In this document: in pieces, positions 37,161-45,924 of the stretch
Layout: each line of letters starts with the position of its first letter
Numbering within the stretch: the stretch's first letter is position 1
From: Candidatus Adlerbacteria bacterium
Lineage (GTDB): Bacteria; Patescibacteriota; Minisyncoccia; Phycocordibacterales; SBAW01
NCBI GenBank assembly: GCA_903851045.1
Contig: CAINNF010000019.1
Coordinates: forward strand, 1-47,853
Direction: 5' to 3'
DNA length: 47,853 bases
Made by a program: the position numbers and the translations under genes
Notes under the pieces: generated by a model
What the model was told of the DNA's origin: nothing
What the model saw: the letters and a program-made list of their open reading frames with translations, nothing else
Databases searched by the model: none

Positions 37161-38471
37161 CATGGAACCATCTTGTGTATGCTGCCCGAGGATAGTTCGT
37201 GCCTTCCCATCAACCGTACGAGGAGACGACCAGTGGATGCGCTTGTGGTGCCAGAGACTCGACTTGCGAGGCAACACTTTCTTTGCCCGATGACCGGTGG
37301 CGACGTCACCAAAGACGTGTGCCAGACCCTTTCGTGGGTCGGCAAAAACAACGCGAACTCGTGCGTTCGCCACCAGTGCGGGTCGCCGTGGCGGCTGTGC
37401 GCCGGTTGCATACGCGAAAGTCGAAAGCCCGACGTGGTCGTGCGGCCCGGCGAGCGGCTGTGCCAATTCCATATCGACCATGGCGAGGCGACCAAACGTC
37501 CCACCAGCCCGATGCTCGTGGGCACGGTCACGACCAAGGAGGTGCAGACTACTGAAGAGGGTCTGGCTATCCTGCAGCGGGTGCGCGTCGCTATCAGCAA
37601 CGCACGACTCGAGGTGATCCCGGTCGAGCGTATCGTGCCGATGCCGAACCAGCCGAGGAAGCACTTCAATCAGGACCGACTGCGCCAACTCGCCGACTCG
37701 ATCGGCGTCGCAGGCCAGATCATGCCGGGGTACGTACGCGTGCTCCCCGGCGACGAGGTCCAGCACTACCAACTGGTCGACGGCGAACGTCGCTGGCGCG
37801 CGATACTGATGGCAAGGATAGCTACCTATCGCGCCATGGTCGTCGACATCGACGACGTCGCGGCGCAGTACCTCGTGTCGATCATCGCGAACTTCAACCG
37901 CGAGGGTCACACGACGCTCGAGTTGATGGAATCGGTACGGGTGTCCTTCGAGGAGCTCAAGCTCTCGGCCGAAACCATCAGCGAGGTCACCGGCTTCTCG
38001 GTCGCTTACGTCTACCAGCTCTACAACCTGCGGCACCTGGTGCCAGAGGTGCTGGCGCTGCTCGACCCGGAACTCCCGCAAGATAAACAGCTCTCAAGGA
38101 GTGCCGCCATTGCGATCTCGAAGCTCGAACAAGGGCACCAGCTTTCGTACGCAACGAAGGTCATCTCGAGAGAGATACCGCTCGGGAGCCTGCGCACCGT
38201 CGTCCAGACGCACGCCGTGCGCACAGGGCAACAGATCTCGTCTCGCGCATCGAAGCCGTCCGACCATCGACGCGATATCGTGCGAAGGGTCGAAAAGCTC
38301 GGACGAAGCGTCGGTTTGGTGCGTACACAGCTCGCCGCGATGCCGCCCGCGACCATCAGCGGGTGGTCGCCTGCCGATGTCGAAAGCATGATCGGCGACC
38401 TCAACGAGATACAGGCAGCGATCACCGCTTCGATCGATGCGCTCAAAAAAGGCCACCCGAAAGCGCGATAA
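37161..38471 (+). CDS. ParB/RepB-like domain protein with N-terminal Cys-rich (zinc-finger-like) region
   Basis: IPVERIVPMPNQPRKHFNQDRLRQLADSIGVAGQIMPGYVRVLPGDEVQHYQLVDGERRWRAILMA; HTH-like LSAETISEVTGFSVAYVYQLYNLRHL; N-terminal CVRHQCGSPWRLCAGC. Confidence 0.83.
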   Translation, partial: HGTILCMLPEDSSCLPINRTRRRPVDALVVPETRLARQHFLCPMTGGDVTKDVCQTLSWVGKNNANSCVRHQCGSPWRLCAGCIRESRKPDVVVRPGERLCQFHIDHGEATKRPTSPMLVGTVTTKEVQTTEEGLAILQRVRVAISNARLEVIPVERIVPMPNQPRKHFNQDRLRQLADSIGVAGQIMPGYVRVLPGDEVQHYQLVDGERRWRAILMARIATYRAMVVDIDDVAAQYLVSIIANFNREGHTTLELMESVRVSFEELKLSAETISEVTGFSVAYVYQLYNLRHLVPEVLALLDPELPQDKQLSRSAAIAISKLEQGHQLSYATKVISREIPLGSLRTVVQTHAVRTGQQISSRASKPSDHRRDIVRRVEKLGRSVGLVRTQLAAMPPATISGWSPADVESMIGDLNEIQAAITASIDALKKGHPKAR

Positions 38472-38484
38472 TGCTCGCGTTCTA

Positions 38485-38519
38485 TGCCTGCTTCAGTACC
38501 TTGAAGCAGGCATTTTTAA
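38485..38519 (+). terminator. Rho-independent terminator
   Basis: ATGCCTGCTTCA-GTACCT-TGAAGCAGGCAT-TTTT. Confidence 0.8.
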
Positions 38520-38618
38520 TACAAGAATACATCCGGTGCGTAGGTCTTGTCAGATACCGCGGCACCGGTATAGTCAGTGGGGAACAGTATCGTTCTTTGT
38601 GTTGTTTTGGAGGAAGCT

Positions 38619-38864
38619 ATGGTTTGGACGAGCACACCACGGCGGCAGGACAAGCTGGAGCCCGCCAAAGCGGTCGACCAAATGACCCTTGCGGAGGCTA
38701 CCGCAGCCTTCAACGAGACGACACGCAACCTGCATCGCGAGAGCATCATCGCCAACCCGGCCGCGCAAGTTGGCGACGCGCCGGTGCTGGCTCGCGCCAA
38801 GGCACTGCGCCGGCGCATCGTCGAGCTGGAGGCAAATCAAGAAGCTGCCAGCGAGACGACCTAG
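38619..38864 (+). CDS. Small hypothetical protein (81 aa)
   Basis: GGAGG RBS upstream, terminator downstream (CCCCGCCCAGCATCCTGGGCGGGGTTTT). Confidence 0.65.
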   Translation: MVWTSTPRRQDKLEPAKAVDQMTLAEATAAFNETTRNLHRESIIANPAAQVGDAPVLARAKALRRRIVELEANQEAASETT

Positions 38865-39000
38865 CCCACACACTCAACCCCGCCCAGCATCCTGGGCGGG
38901 GTTTTAATATACTAGGACACATGCTTGACACAAAAACCAATTAATGATAGGGTACTATCGGTGCTCATTTCAGAGTCCACAATATAGAAAGGCTAAAAAC

Positions 39001-39351
39001 ATGGCTCACGTTGCAGTCGCCGGTAATGTCAAAGTCGAAACGCCCGCCAACCAGAGCATCGATCCCGACTACGGCATCCACAAGTGTGGAATGGAAGCCG
39101 ACCTTCGCAGGAACGGCTTCGACAAGTATGCCGTCCAGGAGCAGGTGCTCGGCCACTCGCACGCCATCGTGCAGGCCCTGCTCGCCGGCACCCCGGTGCC
39201 GGTGCATCCGCGCCCCGGCATCCAGCTGTTGGCTACGCATGTGGCCAACGTGGTGATCGCCGAGGGCGCCCAGGGGCTTGCCATGTATATGGAGTTCGAC
39301 CTGGACGATCTGTCGGAGCAGGCGACGAGTGCCCATATTTCGTCCTGCTAG
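39001..39351 (+). CDS. Hypothetical protein (116 aa)
   Basis: TTGACA-type promoter, AAAGG RBS, downstream terminator GGCGGCCCG-ATAC-CGGGCCGCC-ATTTTT. Confidence 0.7.
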   Translation: MAHVAVAGNVKVETPANQSIDPDYGIHKCGMEADLRRNGFDKYAVQEQVLGHSHAIVQALLAGTPVPVHPRPGIQLLATHVANVVIAEGAQGLAMYMEFDLDDLSEQATSAHISSC

Positions 39352-39427
39352 TCGCTGGACGTAGCGTCGCCGAATGGAGGAGGGCGGCCCGATACCGGGC
39401 CGCCCATTTTTGTAGGAGGAGACGTGC

Positions 39428-40066
39428 ATGTTCTTTGACGATCGAACCGACGCAGGCAAGCGACTTGCCGCACGTGTGGCAGAGCAGCTCGCCTCGGCCA
39501 AAAACTACCACGTGGTGGGTCTGGCGCGCGGTGGGGTGCCGATCGGCTTTGCGGTCGCGCAGGCGCTCAACCTCCCGCTCAGCGCACTGCTCATCGACGA
39601 TATGACCTGTGAGGAGGGGCAACTCTTCGTCACCCCCTTCGGCACTGGCCAGCTCTTCCAGCATGAAGCCGAGTCTCTCTACGCCGAGGATGTCGCGCTG
39701 CTCCCCGTCACCAACTACCAGGAGCTGCTTGCGTCAGTACGCGAGCGTCAGCAGCGCTTCAACGGCGACTAATTCGTGCCTGGTGCACATGTCATCCTCT
39801 GCGATGATGGGGTGGTCAGTGGCAAGACCGCTCGTGTTGCAGTGACGATGCTGCGCCAGTACTTCGGTGTCGAGTCGATCGTGTTCGCCACACCGGTCAT
39901 ACCAAGCGCGTTTCGCGCCAGTGACGTTGATGCCGACCAGGTCATCTACTGGCGGCGCTCGACACTCCAGGCACCACCGACCGGCATGTTCTATCGGTCG
40001 TTTGGTGATGTGCCGGACGATACCGTCGCCCAGCTCGTCAACGAGCGTCGGCTCGTACTCGCCTAA
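39428..40066 (+). pseudogene. Phosphoribosyltransferase (PRTase) split by an in-frame TAA into 39428-39772 and 39776-40066
   Basis: N-part FDDRTDAGKRLAARVAEQLASAKNYHVVGLARGGVPIGFAVAQAL; C-part HVILCDDGVVSGKTARVAVTMLRQ (PRPP-loop-like); TAA TTC GTG junction in the same frame. Confidence 0.78.
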
Positions 40067-40078
40067 GGTCCTTTTTCG

Positions 40079-40112
40079 CCCACCACGTCTCATAGCGTGG
40101 TGGGCATTTTCG
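40079..40112 (+). terminator. Rho-independent terminator
   Basis: GCCCACCACG-TCTCATAG-CGTGGTGGGC-ATTTT. Confidence 0.8.
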
Positions 40113-40154
40113 TATTGCCACCACTCGCACAGAGTCCTGTCTCGACGCGCTCCT

Positions 40155-40184
40155 TATTCGTACATTCTCAAGAATGTTGGAATG
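40155..40184 (-). repeat. 30-bp palindrome copy 1 (one degenerate arm)
   Basis: Minus strand CATTCCAACATTCTTGAGAATGTACGAATA; supplies the TGA stop of the HTH gene. Confidence 0.85.
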
Positions 40185-40467
40185 AGGACAGGAGGGTATA
40201 TAGGCGTCGGCCGGTGGGGGTGAGTTTGTGCGCGACCGACTTGCCGACATATGTCTTCTCGACCAAGCCAGCGTGCGTGAGCCGTCTGGTGTGCTCGGAG
40301 ATTGTCTTGAAGTTGCCTGCCAGCGACCGTGCTATCTGGTCGAGCGTGATACCGTCCTCCTTTGCGATGAGGAACAGGATAGCTATGCGCCAGTGGTTGG
40401 CGACACCTTTGCAGCAACGCTCAAGTTCGCGCACGCTCTTGCTGCGCGAGTCGCCGGTCGCACTCAT
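40168..40467 (-). CDS. ArsR-like winged-HTH transcriptional regulator
   Basis: ANHWRIAILFLIAKEDGITLDQIARSLAGNFKTISEHTRRLTHAGLVEKTYVGKSVAHKLTPTGRRLY. Start uncertain (40467 or 40572). Confidence 0.8.
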   Translation of the reverse strand: MSATGDSRSKSVRELERCCKGVANHWRIAILFLIAKEDGITLDQIARSLAGNFKTISEHTRRLTHAGLVEKTYVGKSVAHKLTPTGRRLYTLLSSFQHS

Positions 40468-40494
40468 TCCAACATTCTTGAGAATGTTGGAATG
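40465..40494 (+). repeat. 30-bp palindrome copy 2
   Basis: CATTCCAACATTCT-TG-AGAATGTTGGAATG, perfect 14-bp arms. Confidence 0.9.
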
Positions 40495-40658
40495 GCTCTG
40501 CTGGGTGTGTCGGTTACCGACCGCTCTGGTGCCCATGGCCGAGAGGATACCAGATCGTATCAAAAAATCCACTCACGTAAGGAAAAAGAGAGTGCAAGGA
40601 TGATGCGTAGCCGCCCACCCGATTGCACGCACTTTTGCGGTTGTGCTATACTGCCTGT

Positions 40659-40910
40659 ATGCTAAAGCGTCAAGCCACCCCCACCAAAACAGCCCCGACC
40701 TTTCGTGTCGAATTCGACCGCGAAGACGATGGTCGCTGGATAGCCGAAGTCCCCAAGCTCCCCGGCGTGATGGCCTATGGCGACACCAAGCCCGAAGCGC
40801 TCAAGCGGGTCTATGCGATAGCACTGCGCACGTTAGCGGACACCGTTGAGGGTGGTTCGACCCCGGCCTCGGTTGCTCGTCTGTTTGGGTATGGAGTGGC
40901 GAACCGTTAA
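40659..40910 (+). CDS. hicB: HicB-like antitoxin
   Basis: FRVEFDREDDGRWIAEVPKLPGVMAYGDTKPEALKRVYAIALRTLAD. Confidence 0.85.
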   Translation: MLKRQATPTKTAPTFRVEFDREDDGRWIAEVPKLPGVMAYGDTKPEALKRVYAIALRTLADTVEGGSTPASVARLFGYGVANR

Positions 40911-41100
40911 AGCCTCTCGTGTGCTGTCGGCACTCATGCGCCAAGGTTGGACGCTCAAACGCCAACGAGGTTCGCACCGCATTTTAGGCAAGGACGGCTG
41001 GTCAGACATTACGTTTGCTTTTCATGATAAAGAGGAGATCGGGCCACGCATGCTCTCGCGCATAGCGAAGCACACAGGTCTTGCCCCAGAGAACCTCTAA
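40891..41100 (+). CDS. hicA: HicA-like mRNA interferase toxin
   Basis: VKASRVLSALMRQGWTLKRQRGSHRILGKDGWSDITFAFHDKEEIGPRMLSRIAKHTGLAPENL; overlaps hicB by 20 nt. Confidence 0.85.
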   Translation: MEWRTVKASRVLSALMRQGWTLKRQRGSHRILGKDGWSDITFAFHDKEEIGPRMLSRIAKHTGLAPENL

Positions 41101-41190
41101 GCCTCGTTTCGCCATGCTTTCGAGTCGTCGCTAAAAGCGATTGATGCTCAATATGCGGACCTGGTACGGGGGAGTTCGTCTTGTATAGTT

Positions 41191-41220
41191 CATTCCAACA
41201 TTCTTGAGAATATTGGAATG
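41191..41220 (+). repeat. 30-bp palindrome copy 3
   Basis: CATTCCAACATTCTTGAGAATATTGGAATG, one mismatch to copy 2. Confidence 0.9.
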
Positions 41221-41224
41221 AACA

Positions 41225-41332
41225 TGTGGGAGGGTGAGTGGGGACCGGAGTGGGGTTGGGGGATTGGGAGACGAGAGGGGTGGGTGGGGATAAGGTGGGG
41301 GTGGGGGAATTTACTTTGGGGGAAAGATGATG
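41225..41332 (+). other. Extremely G-rich tract with G-quadruplex potential
   Basis: GGGGTGGGTGGGGATAAGGTGGGGG fits G3+N1-7 (about 41277-41301). Confidence 0.7.
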
Positions 41333-41346
41333 TATTATATTTTCGT

Positions 41347-42486
41347 ATGCGACGACTGTTCAGATACGTGGCCGAGCGGCGGCGGTTGTATGGCGAGGAG
41401 GTCAAAGAAGAGATGAAAAGCTGGCCCAAGAGGCTCGTCTCCAGTACAAGGATAAACCTTGTACGGGGGGTGCGGAGGGTGGAGTTTTGGCTGACGTTCG
41501 CGGCGTATGCTATCCCGCTGGGGTTCCTCCTGTATGTGCTGTACTGGAACTTCCTCCCCTTTGGCTACGACAAGACCTTCACCATCCAAGTAGGCTCCCC
41601 CGGCGACACCTCCGGCGAATTCCACCTTGATTCGTCTCCAGGTCTCTCCGAACCAATGATCGCCCCCGACGGCACCACCTACCGCACACTCAATGGTATG
41701 GCTAAATTGGTTTTAACCCCTGGGGTTTCATTGAGAAATGCACGAGTTTCTGTGAGTATTGACGGTAGTCCCGGTGTTTCAATTTTACCACCCTCCATCG
41801 ATTTTAATTTGAATTCCGTTCAATGGAATTACTTGTGGGACTTTTCTACAAGTTCACAAAAGAACCTTGTTGGTGCTGCGTTTCATAAGGATAATTGTGA
41901 GTTTTTTGATGGCAAAAGTAAGTTAGAACTACCTAATTCTGCAGATGAGTTCGAATCAGGCCCTTTAACAATATATACAGAATGGGAACCAGAAGACTCT
42001 GTAAATGATAATCAAGAAATTGTCGGTCATTTTAATTGGACTATTTGGCAAAATAGCAACAACGTTGTGTTTACTGTCGGAAGAATGAACAGCGGCTCAG
42101 GAGGTTTTTATTCAATTACATATCCCATTTCAAACTCTCTGTTTTTTAAAGTAAACCATTCGTTGATCGCAACATATAATCCAGGAACAGATGGTTATAT
42201 TGATTTGTATGTTGATAGTTATCATGCCGGAAGAACATATTTTGGTAATCAGACAATCTGGCCAGAATATTCAAATGAAAACCTAAGTCTAGGTTGGACA
42301 TCTCATGACTACTCGCGGAACCCCTTTTTTAAGGGTTGCATATATAAACTAGCCCTAGCAAAGACTGCACTAAATCAGGGCCAAGGAAGCATAGAGACTA
42401 ACATGGTGGGTGCCTCACTTGAAATCTATGTAGCAAGTGTTGCTACTAGCACTTTTCGTATGGTTAAAATACATGTCAAGCAGTAA
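41347..42486 (+). CDS. Membrane-anchored LamG/concanavalin-like domain protein
   Basis: N-terminal TM; LamG-like SGPLTIYTEWEPEDS...ATYNPGTDGYIDLYVDSYHAG...FFKGCIYKLALAKTALNQ. Start chosen downstream of the G-rich tract. Confidence 0.7.
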   Translation: MRRLFRYVAERRRLYGEEVKEEMKSWPKRLVSSTRINLVRGVRRVEFWLTFAAYAIPLGFLLYVLYWNFLPFGYDKTFTIQVGSPGDTSGEFHLDSSPGLSEPMIAPDGTTYRTLNGMAKLVLTPGVSLRNARVSVSIDGSPGVSILPPSIDFNLNSVQWNYLWDFSTSSQKNLVGAAFHKDNCEFFDGKSKLELPNSADEFESGPLTIYTEWEPEDSVNDNQEIVGHFNWTIWQNSNNVVFTVGRMNSGSGGFYSITYPISNSLFFKVNHSLIATYNPGTDGYIDLYVDSYHAGRTYFGNQTIWPEYSNENLSLGWTSHDYSRNPFFKGCIYKLALAKTALNQGQGSIETNMVGASLEIYVASVATSTFRMVKIHVKQ

Positions 42487-44668
42487 GCGATTTTCAGACT
42501 CTCTTTTTGTAATCCACACTAAATTTGTTACAAAATTTTGCAGTCTTTTTTCTTTCGCATTTTTTTATCTGTATGTTACCAAGTCTTATGTTTCATTTGC
42601 CTCTGAAGACACCCTTATTCCCTTGAGTTTAATATTTGCTTATTTCGCTCTTCTAAATCATTATTTTTTAATTCCCAAACATAGTTTTGTTCGCAGACTG
42701 GCTCCAAAATATTTATTATATATATTTATTCTGACTCTAGAAATAACCCTTTTGCCATTATCCCTTGTTGACTACACTTCGGAAGAATTTACAAATTTGC
42801 TTGAGCTTTCGCTGTGTATTAATATTGCTCTTGGAATTTTTATTTTTGCTACAAATCGGCAAAAGGCAGACTCTGTGCAGATAGACAGAGAGCACGAGAA
42901 AGGGCTCGAAATAGCAAGGGCCAAAACATTTGAGTCTAATCATCGACGTCTACAAAATGTTCCAATTTTAGGAAAAATGTGTAGGTCAATATACAAAGAA
43001 GGGCTGCTATATATACTACTCATTTTTATCACAATTTTAGTGTCAACAGCAGTAAGAATATATTTTATCCCACACGCGGCAATCGATAATGACGAGGGTT
43101 ATACTTATGCCCTTAATTTGGGGTTCTTGGAGTACCATGATTTAGGGACATCTATAACAGGTGCTACTTACTCAAGGACACCGATTTATAATTTTTTTAC
43201 CTCGCTAGTTTTGTTATTAAGCAACAACCCCTTGTTCTCATTGCGACTTTTTAATGTTTTGTTTTTTATGTTTGTGTCTCCATTTATCTATGTTTGTATT
43301 CGAAACCTCTTTTCAAAAAAAATTGCGATAATTGCCTTTATCTTAATAAACCTCTGTTGGTATCTTAATGCAACACTTTTAGCTGGGCGTAGTTATACCT
43401 TTTCGATTGTGTTCTCTTTTTTTGCTTTATATTGGCTAATCAAGGCAATACTAGAAGCGCAAAAAGGAAACCTTCCATATAAAAGCGTTCTATTGGGTAT
43501 TCTACTTATGACACTGACTTTCTTTGAGGGTCATATTACGGCAACGTACCACTTACTTCCTCTGCTGTTTGTCACTGCCACAATTATATTTTCTAGAGTT
43601 AATTATAGACAAAAACTCATTATTCTAGGCATTTTTACTGCTTTTTGTTTTTTATTGTGTTGTTATATTTTTGTTATTAATCCTTCATATGGTTACTTTA
43701 TATATAAAATAATTAATATAAGACCTGACTTTAAATTTATTACAGACTTTAGTTCACTTTTTTCATACTATTCTTCAATTGGTATATTTGTTATTGTCTT
43801 TACTTTGGGATTTTCATTATTTGTAACCAACAGAAACTCTAACGCAAACAGGGCAGTCTTTTTTTTTAGTTTATTTTGTGTATATGTATATGGAGTCCAC
43901 GCCGTAGTTATCCCTGATCAAACCAAGTTTTTTATTTATCTTTCGGATTTAATAATACCGCTAATAATATGTTTTTCTTTTTGGCTTTCAGTTATTTTGT
44001 CTTATAAAATCAAAGCGATTGTGCCTGCACTATTTCTTGTAATAATAGTTATAGTGGGCACTTCTTGTTACAACATGTTTGGTGTTTTTAACCAAACAGT
44101 ATCATGGGAAATGAACGGTCAACCTTTTGAGAATATGGCGAGGCTGGCCCCAAAAGGAGCAACCATCCTTACGGATCAACCCCTAGTTGGTCAAATTCTT
44201 TCACGAGATTACAACATATACACCATTTTTCGTTGGATAAATGATGCTGAGATGGTCGATGTAAATCTTAATCAGGACGTATACAGTAAAGATGACCCAT
44301 ATGCCACCACCCAGTTTTCAACTACAGAAAAAAAACGGTTTAAAGAGTTTATATTTGAAAATATTGAGACGCGCGACATCATTAGTGTCAACCAATTATA
44401 CAGTCTGTATTCTGGAAGCCCTTTGGTGATGAATGAAGCACAAATTAACGCAATCATAGAAAACTCTCCAAATAAGGAGGTATACCTACTGTTTACCCAT
44501 AACGCTTACGATAAACGCGCACGAGAAAGAAACATTGAATTGTATGACTATGTTTTTAGCCATATACATATAGTTAAAGAATATGACATAGTTAACAATT
44601 CCTACAATGATCAGCCCGCACCTTCATATTTGCGCAACGTATTAACATTGGCAAAAATTTCTAAATAG
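42473..44668 (+). CDS. Multi-TM GT39/ArnT-like (GT-C) glycosyltransferase-type membrane protein
   Basis: About 12+ TM; first-loop acidic motif IDNDEGYTYALNLGFLEYHDLGTS typical of GT-C enzymes. Confidence 0.75.
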   Translation: MSSSKRFSDSLFVIHTKFVTKFCSLFSFAFFYLYVTKSYVSFASEDTLIPLSLIFAYFALLNHYFLIPKHSFVRRLAPKYLLYIFILTLEITLLPLSLVDYTSEEFTNLLELSLCINIALGIFIFATNRQKADSVQIDREHEKGLEIARAKTFESNHRRLQNVPILGKMCRSIYKEGLLYILLIFITILVSTAVRIYFIPHAAIDNDEGYTYALNLGFLEYHDLGTSITGATYSRTPIYNFFTSLVLLLSNNPLFSLRLFNVLFFMFVSPFIYVCIRNLFSKKIAIIAFILINLCWYLNATLLAGRSYTFSIVFSFFALYWLIKAILEAQKGNLPYKSVLLGILLMTLTFFEGHITATYHLLPLLFVTATIIFSRVNYRQKLIILGIFTAFCFLLCCYIFVINPSYGYFIYKIINIRPDFKFITDFSSLFSYYSSIGIFVIVFTLGFSLFVTNRNSNANRAVFFFSLFCVYVYGVHAVVIPDQTKFFIYLSDLIIPLIICFSFWLSVILSYKIKAIVPALFLVIIVIVGTSCYNMFGVFNQTVSWEMNGQPFENMARLAPKGATILTDQPLVGQILSRDYNIYTIFRWINDAEMVDVNLNQDVYSKDDPYATTQFSTTEKKRFKEFIFENIETRDIISVNQLYSLYSGSPLVMNEAQINAIIENSPNKEVYLLFTHNAYDKRARERNIELYDYVFSHIHIVKEYDIVNNSYNDQPAPSYLRNVLTLAKISK

Positions 44669-44676
44669 TAGATTGA

Positions 44677-45924
44677 TTACAAAATTTTTAACAAAACCCT
44701 TAAATTTAAGCAAAACCAAACAGCGTAGGCAATTATTGTAGCAAACGCAATTCCATATACACTGAAATCGTGAACCAAACAAAGACTTAATGTAATATTA
44801 ATCAATATTGCTATTACAGCATTCAAAAAAAGACTACTAGCCTTTTCGTTAAGTATTAATATTTCTGAACTTAGGTTTTGCAAGGACAAAAAAAGAGGGT
44901 AGGTGCCCAATATGTACAATAGCATTATAACCTCGGTGAATCTGTTTCCATAGACCATCAGCACAAAGGTTTTAGAAAATATTAAAAAGCCAAAAAAGAT
45001 AAGCGTGTTGACGAATATTAGTTTTGTAGCGGTACTAATAAAAAGCTTTATTTGGTTGGGTTGTATAAAAAGAGGTACAGAACCTAAAATAATCGGGATA
45101 CTGACTATTGTGGCATTTTTAGACAACTCTGCTGCAATATTATACATACCAACGTCCGTAGCGGATCCGAAGTGTGATAGTAGAATCGTATCAATTCTTG
45201 TTAACAATACAAAAGATGCAGAGGATAAACTTAAATAAAATGTTCTGTTAAGAATAATCTTTAAAAGATCGTAGTCTGTCTTGGCAAAAAAGTCTTTTAA
45301 GTTCAAGTGTAATTTGTTTTTTAAAATTATCGCTCCATATAATAAGGCGAGGGCGTATCCTGCAATAAAGATAATCAGCAGGGAGTGTAGAGTTTTGTAG
45401 TTAATTAAAACAAAATAAAATAACAGTAGGATTGTGGTGCCGTACTCTAATAAATATATAACAAACTCATAAAATAATTTATGGGCGGCTTCAAAGCAAT
45501 TTACAACTAGACCCCAGAAATTCATCAGAAACATGAGCAAAACAAAAAAGAAAAAGTTATCATTAAGTATTTTTATCGGGATCAAAAAAAGTAAGCAACG
45601 AAGGATTATGAGGGCCAGCGCGAACCACACAACTTTAGTGCCAAGACCTGTTGTAAAAGCTAGACGACCCTCGCTCTCAAACCCATGTCGAGTAACCTCT
45701 TTTTTTATAGCTGGATTGATGGAATTGCCAAAGAAAATCTCCACAATAGAAATATATGCGAGAATAAGGGCTAGGTTGCCATAAGTATCTATTCCCCAAA
45801 ACTTCGGTACATAAAACAAAATTATAATGCCAGAAAACGCTGAAATCAGCTTGGCGAGCAAAGCCCAAAAAGTCTCCCTCCTGCCTTTATTGGAACTTAT
45901 TAGGGCAAATATTTTTGTGATCAT
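44677..45924 (-). CDS. Wzx/RfbX-like polysaccharide flippase
   Basis: Oligosaccharide flippase-like multi-TM pattern (YVPKFWGIDTYGNLALILAYISIVEIFFG). Confidence 0.82.
   Translation of the reverse strand: MITKIFALISSNKGRRETFWALLAKLISAFSGIIILFYVPKFWGIDTYGNLALILAYISIVEIFFGNSINPAIKKEVTRHGFESEGRLAFTTGLGTKVVWFALALIILRCLLFLIPIKILNDNFFFFVLLMFLMNFWGLVVNCFEAAHKLFYEFVIYLLEYGTTILLLFYFVLINYKTLHSLLIIFIAGYALALLYGAIILKNKLHLNLKDFFAKTDYDLLKIILNRTFYLSLSSASFVLLTRIDTILLSHFGSATDVGMYNIAAELSKNATIVSIPIILGSVPLFIQPNQIKLFISTATKLIFVNTLIFFGFLIFSKTFVLMVYGNRFTEVIMLLYILGTYPLFLSLQNLSSEILILNEKASSLFLNAVIAILINITLSLCLVHDFSVYGIAFATIIAYAVWFCLNLRVLLKIL

Noticed and set aside
41218-41346. N-terminal extension MNMWEGEWGPEWGWG... of the LamG ORF
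   Set aside because: It is a translation of the G-rich tract; the ATG at 41347 after an AT-rich promoter-like stretch is more plausible.
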